From positions 45,204 through 109,203 of the forward strand of contig MU405344.1 in the NCBI GenBank assembly GCA_022836615.1: a stretch of DNA of 64,000 nt. Direction: 5' to 3'. Made by a program: the position numbers and the translations under genes. The notes under the pieces were generated by a model. It saw nothing but the letters and a program-made list of their open reading frames with translations, searched no databases and was not told the origin of the DNA. Positions 36,982-48,594 of this stretch are shown piece after piece. The stretch comes from Annulohypoxylon bovei var. microspora. Lineage: Eukaryota; Ascomycota; Sordariomycetes; Xylariales; Hypoxylaceae. Within the stretch, counting starts at the first letter, position 1. Every line of letters starts with the position of its first letter.

Positions 36982-38571
36982 CTAAGCGGGACCTTCCTCC
37001 ATCGCTATTGGCTCTTGCGCCTCACCCATCTCATCGCTGCCGGGCACAATAAGCTCCTCCAGGCCATTCCCATCTACGAACTTGCGTTCGCTAACGTGCC
37101 CTCCCCCGCCACCTGATGTCCAAACCCTGTCCTGGAATGTTCCGCGCTGGCCCTCGTCATGCTTGTAAGGACAGAATCGGTTGGTGCAAGGTGTGTATTT
37201 GCACATGGTCTGGAGGTGTGTGAACTTGCAACCCTCCACAGCACAGTCCCCTCCATTTCGACATGGAGGCATGTCCGGATGCTTGAACGGGCAGCTCATG
37301 TTGGTGCAGTTGGGAAAGAATTTGCACTCTTGTTCTATTTGGTGTGCTCTTCTAGTCGCCGGAGACGGATGACGACCTACACACTTGCGGTTTTTACATG
37401 CTGCGCCGTAAGTGCATACGTCCGAGATGTCGACCGCAGTATTAGGGGGTGCCGCCGGAGATTGGTGAGCAAATTTACACTCTCTGTTGGTACAGGCCAA
37501 GTTGTATTTGCAAATTGTCGTATCCGGGTTGAGCGGGTCGCGTCTAGCTTGCAACATGTCGGCATCCTCATCAGCCATAGCCCCGTTAGAGCTAGCTGAA
37601 TCCGTCTGATGTGGCCGATGTCCATTAGCATGACCTCCCCGTCTGCCTCCTCGCGGGCTTTGCACACGATCGAATAGAGACCTTCCATTGGGCCTGCCAC
37701 CCGCAGGCTGGTTTTGTTGGTTAAGCTGTTGTTGCATTTGCTGCATCATTTGATTCTGTTGTTGAATCATTTGGAATAGCTGATCCTGGGCGCCAGGGAG
37801 CATCCAGCTCATGTCATTCATGCCATTCATGGCGGGAGGAGGGCCTTGCATGTGAGGAGGCATGCTATTTCCAACAGCTTGGTTGAGGTGTGCAGCAAAT
37901 CCGGCAGCGCGATTGTTGGGCATACGTGTATTTCCGCGTCCGAAACCGCCTCTTGGTCCGGTAGGAGGTGTTCGATGAGTGTTGATACGTTCATTGCCGT
38001 TGGCGCGTACGCGATGCAAGACGCCATCATGGCTACGATCCATAGCTTTAGCCATTTGACCAAGCATCCTCTTCTCCCGGCCACCTCGCGGATTCACATT
38101 TCTCATAGATCTAGGTCCTGTGGGACTGGTTCATGTTAGTTCTATTAGGAAGACGCAATGTACTTTAATTGTAATAACTTACGCGTTCAGCTCGGGGCCA
38201 TCGACCGACATCGTCATCTCTGCGTCCTGGTCTGCGGGAGGTATAACATTCTGCGAAACGTCACCGCTAGCAATATCCAATTGTCCCGGATCTCCGTTCA
38301 GTTGAGAGTTCAGAGACTCGATCTCATCAAAGAGCCACTTCGCAAAGTCTCGAGCACCGGGATCATCGGGACCAAGGCTTAGAAGATCCCCAGCAAGTTC
38401 GGCAGCGATCTGATCTTGCGTCTTTCCATTGACCAGCATCAAAATGATATATTCAGATAGCGCGCTATCGTCAGCGCCGCCTGATGCCCATCCTACTTCC
38501 ACCAACTTAGGCTGGATGGCCATGTTAAGCGCATCCGCCAAAGGCGTATTCATGACTACCTCGACAGCCAT
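36982..38571 (-). CDS. NAB2: Nuclear poly(A)-binding CCCH zinc-finger protein NAB2
   Basis: Two exons (38183-38571, 36982-38125) encode 510 residues. The N-terminal 80 residues (LADALNMAIQPKLVEVGW through FAKWLFDEIESL) form the PWI-like helical fold of Nab2. After a basic RGG-containing stretch and a Gln/Met-rich region (about 245-272), five CCCH fingers of C-X5-C-X4/5-C-X3-H type follow (about 335-470): CKYNLACTNRECKFAH, CTYGAACKNRKCVGRH, CKFFPNCTNMSCPFKH, CRNGGDCAVEGCKFTH and the shorter CKYTPCTNRFCPYKH. Family knowledge: Nab2 (ZC3H14 in animals) binds poly(A) through these fingers, controls tail length and compacts mRNA for export through the nuclear pore. The acceptor was chosen as CCAG at 38126-38129, giving APTGPRSMRN; two nearer AGs break the frame. 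Confidence 0.95.
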
Positions 38572-39420
38572 CGTTAACTAGAACGTATTGCGACGTAGCT
38601 CGTAGAATTTGGAATGGAGAGGACTGATTGTTGGGAAAAGGTTATCACGATGGGATAGGATGGATGCGATATGCGCGTCGTGAAGTTTCAACCGCGAAGG
38701 CGATGGCGGTGGCAAAACTCGACAGTGGGGCACAATAGGGCCTTAGTCGAAGTTTTGAAATTTTTGCGAAGGATCGGAAATCAAAATTAGTCGTGATTGT
38801 CAAAAAGAAATTCAGATCAATAGCTATTTGACAAGTTGGGGTGCTGATTTCGGAAAAAAGAATGACGTTGTTGAAGTTGAGAAGATCTAGAGGAGACCGG
38901 AATCTGGGAGAGTAATTCCCATTGTTAGAATGGTAAGCACCGCCACAAATTAGATTAGGCGGATACCAAGCAGAGCCACTAAAGATTGAGTAATCACAGT
39001 ACCTATTACATGTAGTGGTCCGTGCCAATATTTAGCTTAGCGGGTTTTTTTAAGTAATCGTTCGTACCTGCATCAAACAATTTTCACTCTGTGTACTATG
39101 ACGTGGTCAATTTTATCATAGCTATTAGAAGCAATGAGATTTGAACCAACGTATTTCGATGGGTGTTATTTAACTTTATCAATCAGTCATAATCCCGAAG
39201 CCTCTCATGCTTAACTCAACAAGTACCTAAACTAGGAGATCCAGCCTGCCAGTCCACTGCGTATATATTTACCCAATGACAAAGAGACATTTGGTTGTTC
39301 CCTAAGATCCAAAGATCCAAAGATGCCACAATCCCAAATATGTTGTTAGCTTAATAGCGATGCATATTACCAAGTTCCTATGAAAGGCTAGGTTAGGACT
39401 TAGGTTGCCTACGCGTGACA
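38572..39420. other. Intergenic, 849 bp
   Basis: This lies between the NAB2 start and the 3' end of the small membrane-protein gene. It should hold the NAB2 promoter. A 127-codon ORF (38645-39028, -) overlaps the expected promoter, has no family features and is not called. Confidence 0.45.
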
Positions 39421-40325
39421 CTATTCTGGCTCTTGTATCAAAGAGTCGACAGAAAGCCTAGATGCCGATTGATAAGACGACCGAAGCTTTGGTATAACAG
39501 CAACAGGGTCTCCAGTCTCCGTATAAATGATAATCGGTCGTTGATCTTGGCGATGCTGCGCCCGTAGGTACCCCGTCACCATATAATAAACCAATATCCA
39601 GCTCAAGATTCTAAATTTAGTGTCAGACCTTATTAAAGGAGTCTCAGAGTTAATGTCTTACAATACAGGGAACCATAGGAACACGATAGGGGTATTTTGG
39701 TCACCCCATGATTTTTCCTCTACTACATCATCTATTATTTCGAATAATATTATGACAAGCACTCCAAGAGACATAAATATCTCCCTAACCATCAAGCTCG
39801 CAGACACAGTGATATAAGTGCTACCACCGGTTATTTCCAAAAGGTCCCATAACACGAAACAGCCTGTCTAATCTTGGTCAACTTTGGGCTTCGGGTCAAC
39901 TTAAATAACGAGAATAGAGAACGTACAGTGATGATATCAACCATGAACTTGGAGGAATACCAGATGCCAGTGTTATTTAAAAGCACGGCAATGCCGAATA
40001 GAAGCCGAGTAGCATTAAGCACAAGACGATTCGTCCGTACAAAGCTTCCTCTAGAAACTGAGAAAACGAGCGAGTTATCACAGCCTTGGATTCCTCTTTT
40101 ACTCTTTTGAGGGCATTGTTGACATCCATATATTTCTCTTCCCGGCAATACACAATCGATAAATGGTTCTTCAACTGCGTCGAATCCGTGTCTCTCTTGA
40201 TCCTGAGTCTCCGGTGATGTTGTATTGTCATGACTAGAGCTTGAATCGTTAATATTATCCAGCAACGACATGGTTTTAAAGGTCTGTGTAACTATCGAAG
40301 AAAAAAGGTTTTTAAAATTCGACAT
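39421..40325 (-). CDS. Predicted multi-pass membrane protein, unrecognised
   Basis: Three exons (39927-40325, 39662-39867, 39421-39610) close in phase to 264 residues. Residues 1-90 are polar, Ser/Asn/Asp-rich and probably cytosolic. Four hydrophobic stretches follow: LLFGIAVLLNNTGIW, TTGCFVLWDLLEITGG, FMSLGVLVIILFEII and FLWFPVLLILSWILVYYMV. A polar C-terminal tail of about 45 residues contains RPIIIYTETGDPVAVIP. I do not recognise the family. Donors (GTACGT, GTAAGA) and acceptors (TTAG) are normal, and the hydrophobic character continues across both joins, which supports the model. It is divergent from the DUF6536 gene, with a transposon between them. It could be a young or lineage-specific gene. 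The start at 40325 is the first ATG; a second one lies 18 codons in. Confidence 0.62.
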
Positions 40326-40514
40326 ATACTCTACGGCACGACGTAAGAATATATAGAATAATAGGAGAGTTAGTCATCATTACATTATATCGATGATGTC
40401 CCTTGCATATTTGGAAACTGCTTAGCCACTGTAATGTCGAATAGGTAGGCATATGCCTACTAGGAAATTCATAGGTAGCTGCAAGGCAGATTCGCTGTTA
40501 AAGCCACAATGTCG

Positions 40515-41853
40515 CGGCCCGTCCTAATACACGGTGTCTTCATACCTAAACCACGGTGTCCATTTATTAGTTTCTAATAATAGTCATGTAATACAAGTTA
40601 AAATACAAAGCCCTTACTAAATCTTGTACCTTGTCTACTTAAAGTTTGATTAAAATTTACAAAACCTGCCACTACCTATTTACACAATGGATAACCTACC
40701 ACTTTTTGTTAATAATAACGAGCTTTATAATACGATTTCTAATACAATTAATATAACACTTAAAAACCATGCTATTAAGCCTTCGAACCAGCTTATCGAC
40801 GATCCTTTTGTTGAAGTAGACGCAGGTTATGAGTATCATCATTGTGTATTAGAAGGTTAAGTTACTATGAATATGTAGCAGGAGGTAGATAGTACATATA
40901 GGTGCCATAGGTACAGGGCGTATCCACCCACTAGTGTTTCCAGCCACCTAATATTCCAACACCTTTTACACCATTAGAAAGTAAGGTATGAGACAACCTA
41001 ATTGAAGCTATTTAAGACCTTTCTGGCGCCACCAAAACTGCTAGAATTGTTGTTGTACATAAGCGACCAATGGACTAACCCCCCCTTATACAGCTTTAGC
41101 GGCGCCAGCGGCTGCTATAAGGTCAAGAAGGGTTATTGGGGAGCGACAACAAGGTTAGAAATAAATTAAAATTTCAAATAAAAAAGATATAAAATTTAGT
41201 AAAGGCTTTGTACCTTAAATGAGTGATGTTAAATCCAGATTGGTTTTTTTCCTTGCGTATAGATTGGTTTTTTCTATCAGCTAGCGACATTCCGCCACCT
41301 ATTTTAGCAGCATGTATGTCTCAGCCAGTTTGACTTACCTACCACCCCACGTTTTATTTAAAATAAAAATAAAAAAGCTGTAAATTACTAAGATCTAACC
41401 CATTATCTACAATCTTTTAATATAATAAGATGTCGTTGTTACCTTTGCGGTAAACGAAGCATAATATATGGTCCGGCAGCCCTCGCCACGATACAATCTT
41501 CTACTAAGGGTAACGCTGCGGCGGCGGCGCTCGCAATGCTTAAACTGGTAGTATTCATATTAGATATCTTAAGATTAAGTATAAAGAATAAGGGAAGAAA
41601 GATTATACTACCGTTATAAAAAGATAATAAAAAGTGGTGGGTAAGTCAAACTGGCTAAGACATACATGCTGCTAAAATAGGTGGCGGAGTGTCGCTAGCT
41701 GATAGAAAAAACCAATCTGTACGCAAGGAAAAAAACCAATCTGGATCTAGCATCACTCTTGATTTGAGTATATTTATTACATGGCTATTATTAGAAACTA
41801 ATAAATGGACACCGTAGTTTAGGTATGAAGACACCGTGTATTAGGACGGGCCG
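40515..41853. mobile_element. Inverted-repeat DNA transposon with 8-bp target duplication (hAT-like, non-autonomous)
   Basis: The ends are 79-bp terminal inverted repeats (40515-40593 and 41775-41853) that differ at only two positions, both transitions. The termini read CGGCCCGTCC. The element is flanked by a perfect 8-bp direct repeat CAATGTCG (40507-40514 and 41854-41861). An 8-bp duplication is characteristic of the hAT superfamily, though such long inverted repeats are not, so superfamily placement is tentative. No intact transposase is present; a 57-codon ORF (40687-40860) may be a relic. A second inverted-repeat structure lies inside it (41221-41758). The insertion sits in the space between two divergent membrane-protein genes. 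Confidence 0.88.
41221..41758. mobile_element. Inner inverted-repeat element nested in the hAT-like transposon
   Basis: Two 125-bp arms (41221-41345 and 41634-41758) are inverted copies with six differences, all transitions. Each arm begins GAGTGATG and contains two copies of AGATTGGTTTTTT. About 290 bp of AT-rich sequence lies between them, with a short GC-rich patch near 41520. No clear target duplication is visible at its borders, so it may be a nested MITE or an original foldback part of the outer element. Confidence 0.75.
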
Positions 41854-41861
41854 CAATGTCG

Positions 41862-41998
41862 TGTTACAGGATACATCCTTCGTGGCAGTACATAAATATA
41901 TACCCCTTCTCTTGTCGTTTTAATCACCGTTGTTGTTAATTAAACGATCGAGACCGCCTCTTACATTCCATCATCACTTGAGAATTCAAGCCATCGAA
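41862..41998 (+). promoter_or_regulatory. Remaining proximal promoter of the DUF6536 gene
   Basis: Only 137 bp separate the transposon's right target duplication from the start codon. A TATA-like string (CATAAATATATAC) lies at about 41891-41903, roughly 100 bp upstream of the ATG. Everything upstream of it is now transposon. Confidence 0.4.
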
Positions 41999-44735
41999 AT
42001 GAACTTAGGAATACCCCAAGTTTTCACGCAAAAAGGTTGGCGCCGTACTGGGTTTATCAACGTTATCCTAACCTTCACATGCGGAATTATACTACTAGTG
42101 TGTCTCATCATAAGTTTGAAAAGGCCTGGATCATATTTCAACGGAACAACTATCATTTATGAGGGCAGTTGTAACGATGTATCCAAGCTTAACGATGCAC
42201 TTCACTTATTTCTCAACCTACTTGCAACCGGCGTGTTAGCGTCCTCGAATTTTTTCATGCAGGTTGTAGCCTCCCCGTCGCGCGAAGAGATCGACAAAGC
42301 TCATGCATTTCTCTATTCCCTTGATATTGGAATACTATCCATCAAAAATATTCGATTTATATCTTACTTCAAAAGAACCTTCTGGCTTGGTCTGCTCTTA
42401 TCATCCCTCCCGATACATATTTTTTTCAACAGCTCGGTTTTTAAAACGACATACCAGGGTTCAAATTGGCATCTCACTATTGCAACTGAAGCATTTACGC
42501 AGGGCGGTGACTTCTTCCCCCCCGGGGCGAGCCTAGCACCCGCTGGGTCGCCGTCCCCTGGCTGCAAATATCACGGTGGGGAGTATGGGATTGATGGATA
42601 TGGAGAAGCCGTTCCGCTAGAGCTTTATGCAAATAAGACGTCGGTTGTTAGACAGGATATCAACAATACTGCAGCATCCGGAAGTAACTGGACTAAACTG
42701 GATGCTAATACGTGTCGAAATGAATATACGCTGTGCGCGTCGAAGACCAAATACCGAGATGTGGTGGTAGTCATCGAAAGCGGCGCTGACGATCCCAGGG
42801 GGTGGAGACGGGAAGAAGTCTTCAATTTAACTCACAACATCTCTCTGCAGTGGGACATATACGTCCCCCAGAATAAAGTTAACTCGTTGTGGTACTCAAC
42901 GCAATGCGAAACTTCGACATATGTAGATTCTCAGCTACATTGTAGGCAGACTTGCGGAGACGCATTTGGCCTTTACGATGGTATTAACGTACCTACAAAC
43001 GTAACTGCATCCTCTACCTGGACCTTTACTTTCCAGTCGCTTTCTGCAACGGACCTCCCAAACGAGTGGACTGGGTATGGGTACAACGACAAATTTAGCG
43101 ACCTAACTGTCAAGTATTGTTTGGCAGAGCCGAATCCGAATGGTTGTAAGATTGGATTATCGAACTTATTCCTATTCGTTGTCATCATTTGCATATTCAC
43201 AAAAGCCATTCAGTGTAGCATCATTCTTTGGAAATTACCCCGTTCCTCTCTTGTCACTCTAGGTGATGCGATGGAGTCTTTCATCAGCAAACCAGACTCT
43301 CGGACTACTGGGCTCGGAACCTTGGATATCTTGGACAGCATCCAGCTAGAAACCCAACCACGTCATTACTGGATTCCAGAAAATAGAACCCTTCTAACAC
43401 CAACAATAAGGCCTCGTCGATGGCTCCTTACGACCCGGCGTTTTCTCTCTTCTATACCTCAGATAGCGTGGGCTCGCACATACATCCTCCTTCTATTGTC
43501 GTTTATAGCGCTCGTTGTTTTTTTAGGGATATCTTACGTGTCAAATAATTACAGCTTGTGAGTCTGGTGCAAGACACATGGCCTAGTTTTCATTACATGA
43601 CATACTCATTCTACCTAGCGAAGGTTCCTTCGGCCAATCGCAAGACAATATTCAATCAAGTTTCATAGGAAACAATGGATACCTGACCGCGCTCATTATC
43701 GCCAATATCCCCCAACTTATTTTATCATTGTGTTACTTCTCATATAACGGATTCTTCACACGCCTCTTAAATGAGCATGAGTGGAATTCATATAGCCGGC
43801 AATTTCAGCCCCTTCGTGTTTCATATCCTGTAGGCAAGCAGATCTCAAGCTACAGATTGCAACTTCCGTACAAGTACAGTATACCTCTCATATCATTCAG
43901 TGTGTTGTTACATTGGTTTTTATCAAACGCACTTTTCTTACTTATAATTGACGGAGGTATGTATGTCTATAATTTCCCAACAACTATGTGGGCTGCTGAC
44001 AAGTCTAAGGCTACTGGGAAGGAACTGGAGTTCCTGATGCCCAAGCTTATTTTCACGTCTCAGACCAGTCTTTGATTGCTTTGGGATATTCTACTCTTGC
44101 CGTCCTAATTATATTTATCGTTTCCTGTGTACTCATCCCCTTACCTTTCCTCTTTAGCTTGCGGAAGCTTCCAGGCAATATGGTGGCAGGGGGCTCAAAC
44201 TCATTAGTCCTGTCCGCGGCCTGTCACTGCCGTGTATCCTTCCTGCCGAGCGATGATGACGATGAAGGAGATGGTCGTAGCCAACCCGAAACGCCTCAAG
44301 TTGATGATCGGGGGCGAGACACCTGGACTCAGAGTATCGATGAGCATGTCCCTGGAGATGGGCAAACTGAATGCAACTTAGACCAGAGTGCTCTGTGTGG
44401 AGACCAAAGTCAGGCAGGCCCGGCCTGGGATCTTAGAGGTATGTTGTACCTACAATTTGAAGTAATAACGATGATCATTACTAACAAATTTAGATGCTGA
44501 TGATCTTCGGGATCTAGAAGATGAACATTCAATTCCAATGGCAGAGGATCTCGGACGCTGGGAGGAAAGGCTACGGAAATTATCGCAGTCTGAACTAAAA
44601 TGGGGTGCCATGCCTTTACCAGCACATCTATCTGAGGCTATGGGTGGCGTGAGCCGAGGACCGGTGATGCACCTCGGGTTTGGGGATGAGTCGACCATCA
44701 TAAGAAGTCCCGAAGAAGGAGAATGGTACGTGTAA
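41999..44735 (+). CDS. DUF6536-family multi-pass membrane protein
   Basis: Four exons (41999-43557, 43619-43956, 44010-44438, 44494-44735) encode 855 residues. The N-terminus GWRRTGFINVILTFTCGII is the opening of the fungal DUF6536 family. Two further hydrophobic segments follow, then a large loop (about 150-380), probably extracytoplasmic, with many Cys and six N-glycosylation sequons (such as NKT, NWT, NLT, NVT). After that come at least five more membrane helices, the motif RLQLPYKYSIPL, IIDGGYWEGTGVPDAQAYFH across the third exon join, and a C-terminal KWGAMPLP...HLGFG block. The function is unknown; the architecture suggests a cell-surface receptor-like or transport protein. The start is the ATG at 41999; an upstream in-frame TTG is not used. 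An 80-residue acidic insert lies in the third exon. Confidence 0.88.
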
Positions 44736-45082
44736 TTCGAAATCTGTAATTGGAGCGAAGATCTGGAGATTTAGCGTATCCTGTCGGTTGTACTCAGCCC
44801 TAGAGTATTTTACGGGTAGCATAATCGGGGCCGGTCGTTACAGATCCGGATCAACGATCCCGACCCGGACTAGCGCCCCCACTGGTCCGGGTTGCACCTT
44901 CATAAGCACGTGTACTTCATCGGGGCAGCGGGGGAACACTGCAGGTGCGAATTGCTATCAGCGATGCCGGATCGCATAAGATAATGATGCGGGGAATACG
45001 TACGTATTTGGTCATCAGTCTTGGTAATAGCCTATAGATTCTTTGTTATAGTTAGTTGAGAGATATATAACGCTCTCCAACT
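44736..45082. other. Intergenic, 347 bp
   Basis: This lies between the DUF6536 stop and the aldehyde dehydrogenase start. A GC-rich stretch (about 44840-44950) has an imperfect inverted CCGGAT/CCGGGT pattern but no feature I can name. It should contain the aldehyde dehydrogenase promoter. Confidence 0.4.
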
Positions 45083-46818
45083 ATGTTACGATCTTTTATG
45101 AGAGCATCTCGCTCAAGTTGGACAGTCAATTATATAAACCGTTACAACTCATCCCGCCTCCTATCTACCATGTCGGACTTAAAGATTGATCTCACAGCCC
45201 CTAACGGCAAGAAGTTTACCCTTCCGACGGGCCTATTTATCAATAACGAGTTCGTCAAATCAAGTCAGGGTCTGAAGATTACGAGCATCAACCCAACGTT
45301 AGTAGAGTACTCTCTAAAAGACGATTAGTACCTATATGTACTAACCACTAGACTCTAGAAATGAACAGGAGATCTGCACGGTTGAGGCGGCGAGTCCCGA
45401 CGACATCGATCGCGCCGTGGCCGTTGCAAGAGCCGCGTTGAACCATGAGTCATGGCGAGACATCACCGGAACTGAACGTGGTAGGTTGATGTTCAAGTTC
45501 GCGGACCTGATCGAACAGGAAAAGGACGTCTTGGCCACCATCGAGACATGGGATAATGGTAAACCGTTGAGTTCTTCGTTGGGAGATTTAGACAGTGTCG
45601 TCGAGACAATTAGATATTACGCCGGTTATGCCGATAAGATTCACGGCGAAACAATCCCTACTATAAGCAAGAAGTTTGTTTACACCTTGAAACAACCTAT
45701 TGGCGTCTGCGCTCAGATCATTCCGGTAAGTGAGATCATACGTTAGCGCTTACGTCTTACCTGTTTTAAGGCCTAGGCTGTGCGAGCGAGCACTGACATC
45801 AAGAGTTGTGTAGTGGAACTATCCTCTGGGGATGGCATCTTGGAAGTTGGGACCAGCACTCGCCTGTGGAAACACCATCGTCCTAAAACCTGCCGAGCAA
45901 ACCCCATTATCTATTCTGTACCTTGCGAATCTCATCGTCAAGGCAGGCTTCCCTCCGGGAGTTGTCAATATTACTAACGGATATGGCCGAGATGCCGGTC
46001 ATACGCTAGCAAGCCATCTGGGTGTCGACAAAATCGCCTTCACAGGCTCGACCATGACAGGAAAGCAGATCATGAAGACTGCTAGCATCAACATGAAGAA
46101 CATCACCCTCGAAACTGGAGGCAAATCGCCATTATTAGTATTCGAAGATGCTGATATTGAGCAAGCAGCGAAGTGGGCTCATGGCGGAATCATGAGTAAC
46201 ATGGGACAAATCTGCACAGCCACCTCGCGAATCCTCGTCCAAGAAACAGTATATGACAAATTTGTTGAAGTGTTCCGGGAGGTGGTTAAAACAACTAGCA
46301 AGGTCGGCGACCCCTTCGCAGAAGACACCTTCCAGGGCCCCCAAGTTACAAAATCACAATACGATAGGATCTTGGACTTCGTGGAATCGGGCAAGTCAGA
46401 GGGCGCCACGCTCACGGCCGGAGGTATCCCTTGTCCACTCAACGGGAAGGGCTTTTTCATCGAGCCTACCATCTTCACCAATGTAAAGGACAATATGAAG
46501 ATTTACCGAGAAGAGGTGTTTGGGCCTTTCGTCGTCATCGTGCCTTTCAAGACGGAGAAGGAAGCAATCGCGATGGCGAACGACACTATGTTCGGGCTCG
46601 GCGCGGCCCTTCATACTCGAGATATCGAGCTTGCCCACCGCGTGGCTGCGCGCATCGAAGCAGGTATGGTCTGGATCAATTCTTCTAACGACTCCGATTT
46701 CCGTGTTCCCTTTGGAGGTGTAAAGCAGAGCGGTATCGGCCGAGAGTTGGGAGAAGCCGGTCTAGCAGCATATTCGCAAACGAAGGCTATTTATGTAAAC
46801 TTGGGTCAGAAGATTTAA
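45083..46818 (+). CDS. Aldehyde dehydrogenase, NAD(P)+-dependent
   Basis: Three exons (45083-45297, 45359-45725, 45814-46818) encode 528 residues. It oxidises aldehydes such as acetaldehyde to the acid. Visible elements are PWNYPLGMASWKLGPAL, the coenzyme-fold motif FTGSTMTGK, catalytic Glu in LETGGKSP (E294), catalytic Cys in MGQICTA (C328, the usual 34 residues on), EVFGPFV and PFGGVKQSGIGRELG near the end. The first 29 residues are Arg/Ser-rich, without acidic residues, and look like a mitochondrial presequence. An internal ATG at 45170 (MSDLKIDL...) would give the standard 499-residue cytosolic form. The gene is thus either mitochondrial or dual-targeted by start choice. Introns have standard ends. 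Confidence 0.97.
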
Positions 46819-48594
46819 GGATCAAGATCACTCGGTTCCGAGATTGTACGATAAACTGCTATTTGCGCTTGATGTCATGACGATCTTATCTTCATGTTAC
46901 ATTATGTTATGTCAGTAATAGAAGCAGGATGGAAGGAATACATATATAAACTTCATTTAATACCTGCCTATTCCTTAGAAGCTGACGGGATCAACGTCCA
47001 TCGTGCGATTCACGTGTCTGACAGGCCTATGCTGTTTTGATTTCGGCTCCTTCCCGAACGTAGGCAGGTAGGGTATCATTGTGGGTTCGTCAATTGGCTT
47101 TCGACAGAACACCGCCGTCTCCTTTTTCAAAACTCCGGCAGATAAATGTACGTCAGCAATAATGATCGCCTCAGCGCATGATTATTCATTATAAAATCTT
47201 ACGACATCCATGCAAAGTTTTGATGATTCCACCGAACCATTTTGAGTTTACTAGTTTCCTTTCCCGTCGGTTAGTTTTTTAAGTTCGCGGCATTTGAAAC
47301 CGCGACGTTAGTTCCCGAGTAACGGTCGTATAGGAACCTAAGTACCGGTAAACGTTAGGTAACTTTAATACCTTAAACCGTACAGCTATGGAATATCCGG
47401 CATTCTTATAAGGAATAATAATCAAACCGTTACACTAAGATAGATAAAATCTGTGCATGAAATACATCATGGACGTATTTAAAATTTCAAAAATTTACCC
47501 CGTACAAACACCCGCCCTGCCGCTCTATTCTGCAGTGGTTCGTTGGCTGGCATGCGGGAAAACACATCGCGTTTGTCAACAACAGCCAATTGATTTAGTC
47601 CAAATATGGTAAATCATGGGGTGAAGATCACTTCCCTATTCTCGTAAGTCGATCCTACACTAGTAAAAGGGCTTGAAAATACCCAGCAAGCCCAGAAATA
47701 AACATGCTGGCTGGCTGAGCTATGAGATCCGCAAAGGATTAACTGCCAGGGTCGCCTTAGGATTTTATTTTAATGAGCAGCCCGAAAAAGCATTGCCCCT
47801 GTCCTCATTCATACATCATCATTCATGGGGGCTAGAATTGGCCGAATGAGATTGATTGAGCATTCAGGCGTTCATTCTCGATCCTTTAGATGAGAGAGGA
47901 CCTGCATTAATTGACCGACCAATCAATTCAGTCAATCTCAGCAAGGAAGGGATCTCTTGTCTTTCCGCCAGTATCCGTAAGAAAAAGCAAAGGAAAAAGC
48001 AAATTGAATACATACCTAATAAAGCGTGTTCCCCCTCTCTGCCCTACAGCTAGGTTCCAGGTTGTTTAGAATCTCGAACGGTCTACTCGTCCAAGCGGCT
48101 GTCAGTGCTTATCGCTTTATCACGTACATACCTACTTATCAACCCAGACGACGGCGGCGTGGTATAAATAAAGTAACGTTGCGACGCGCTAGTAGGCGAA
48201 ATAGAGAGGGAAGGAGACCCGGATCTTGGGGCAGATTTGGTCTATTCTCGAGCCTCTCACCCGTCCATCTCTCTGATACCTAGTGCCTAGCTGCCTATTA
48301 CGGGAGCAGCTGCGCCTCGATCTTGATAGGGCATCTTCCAACTCTTAGTTCGCCTTGCCACGAGGTCACAACCCAGTACTACAGTTGGAGTTGTCGGAGT
48401 CGGGCAACCCAGCTTGGCGCCGAATCAGCCGGCTTATTGTTGCACTTGTAAGACGCGTGCACGCCGAGGAGGAGACTAGAGAAGATCTCAATAAGAATCC
48501 GGCTTTCCGCTCTTAGACATTCATTAATCCGCCGTTCACCTCGTTCTGTTTCTTGTTTCTTCTTTCGTTCGCGTTCCCCCACCTCGACGCCACC
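46819..48594. other. Intergenic, 1.8 kb
   Basis: This lies between the aldehyde dehydrogenase stop and the GH20 start, and holds the terminator of the first and the promoter and 5' UTR of the second. ORFs are short (65-89 codons) and lack family features. A small GC stem (TCGCGG / CCGCGA, near 47284-47305) is noted but uninterpreted. Confidence 0.4.

Noticed and set aside
38645..39028. 127-codon minus-strand ORF upstream of NAB2
   Set aside because: It overlaps the expected NAB2 promoter, and its composition resembles random translation; no family features.
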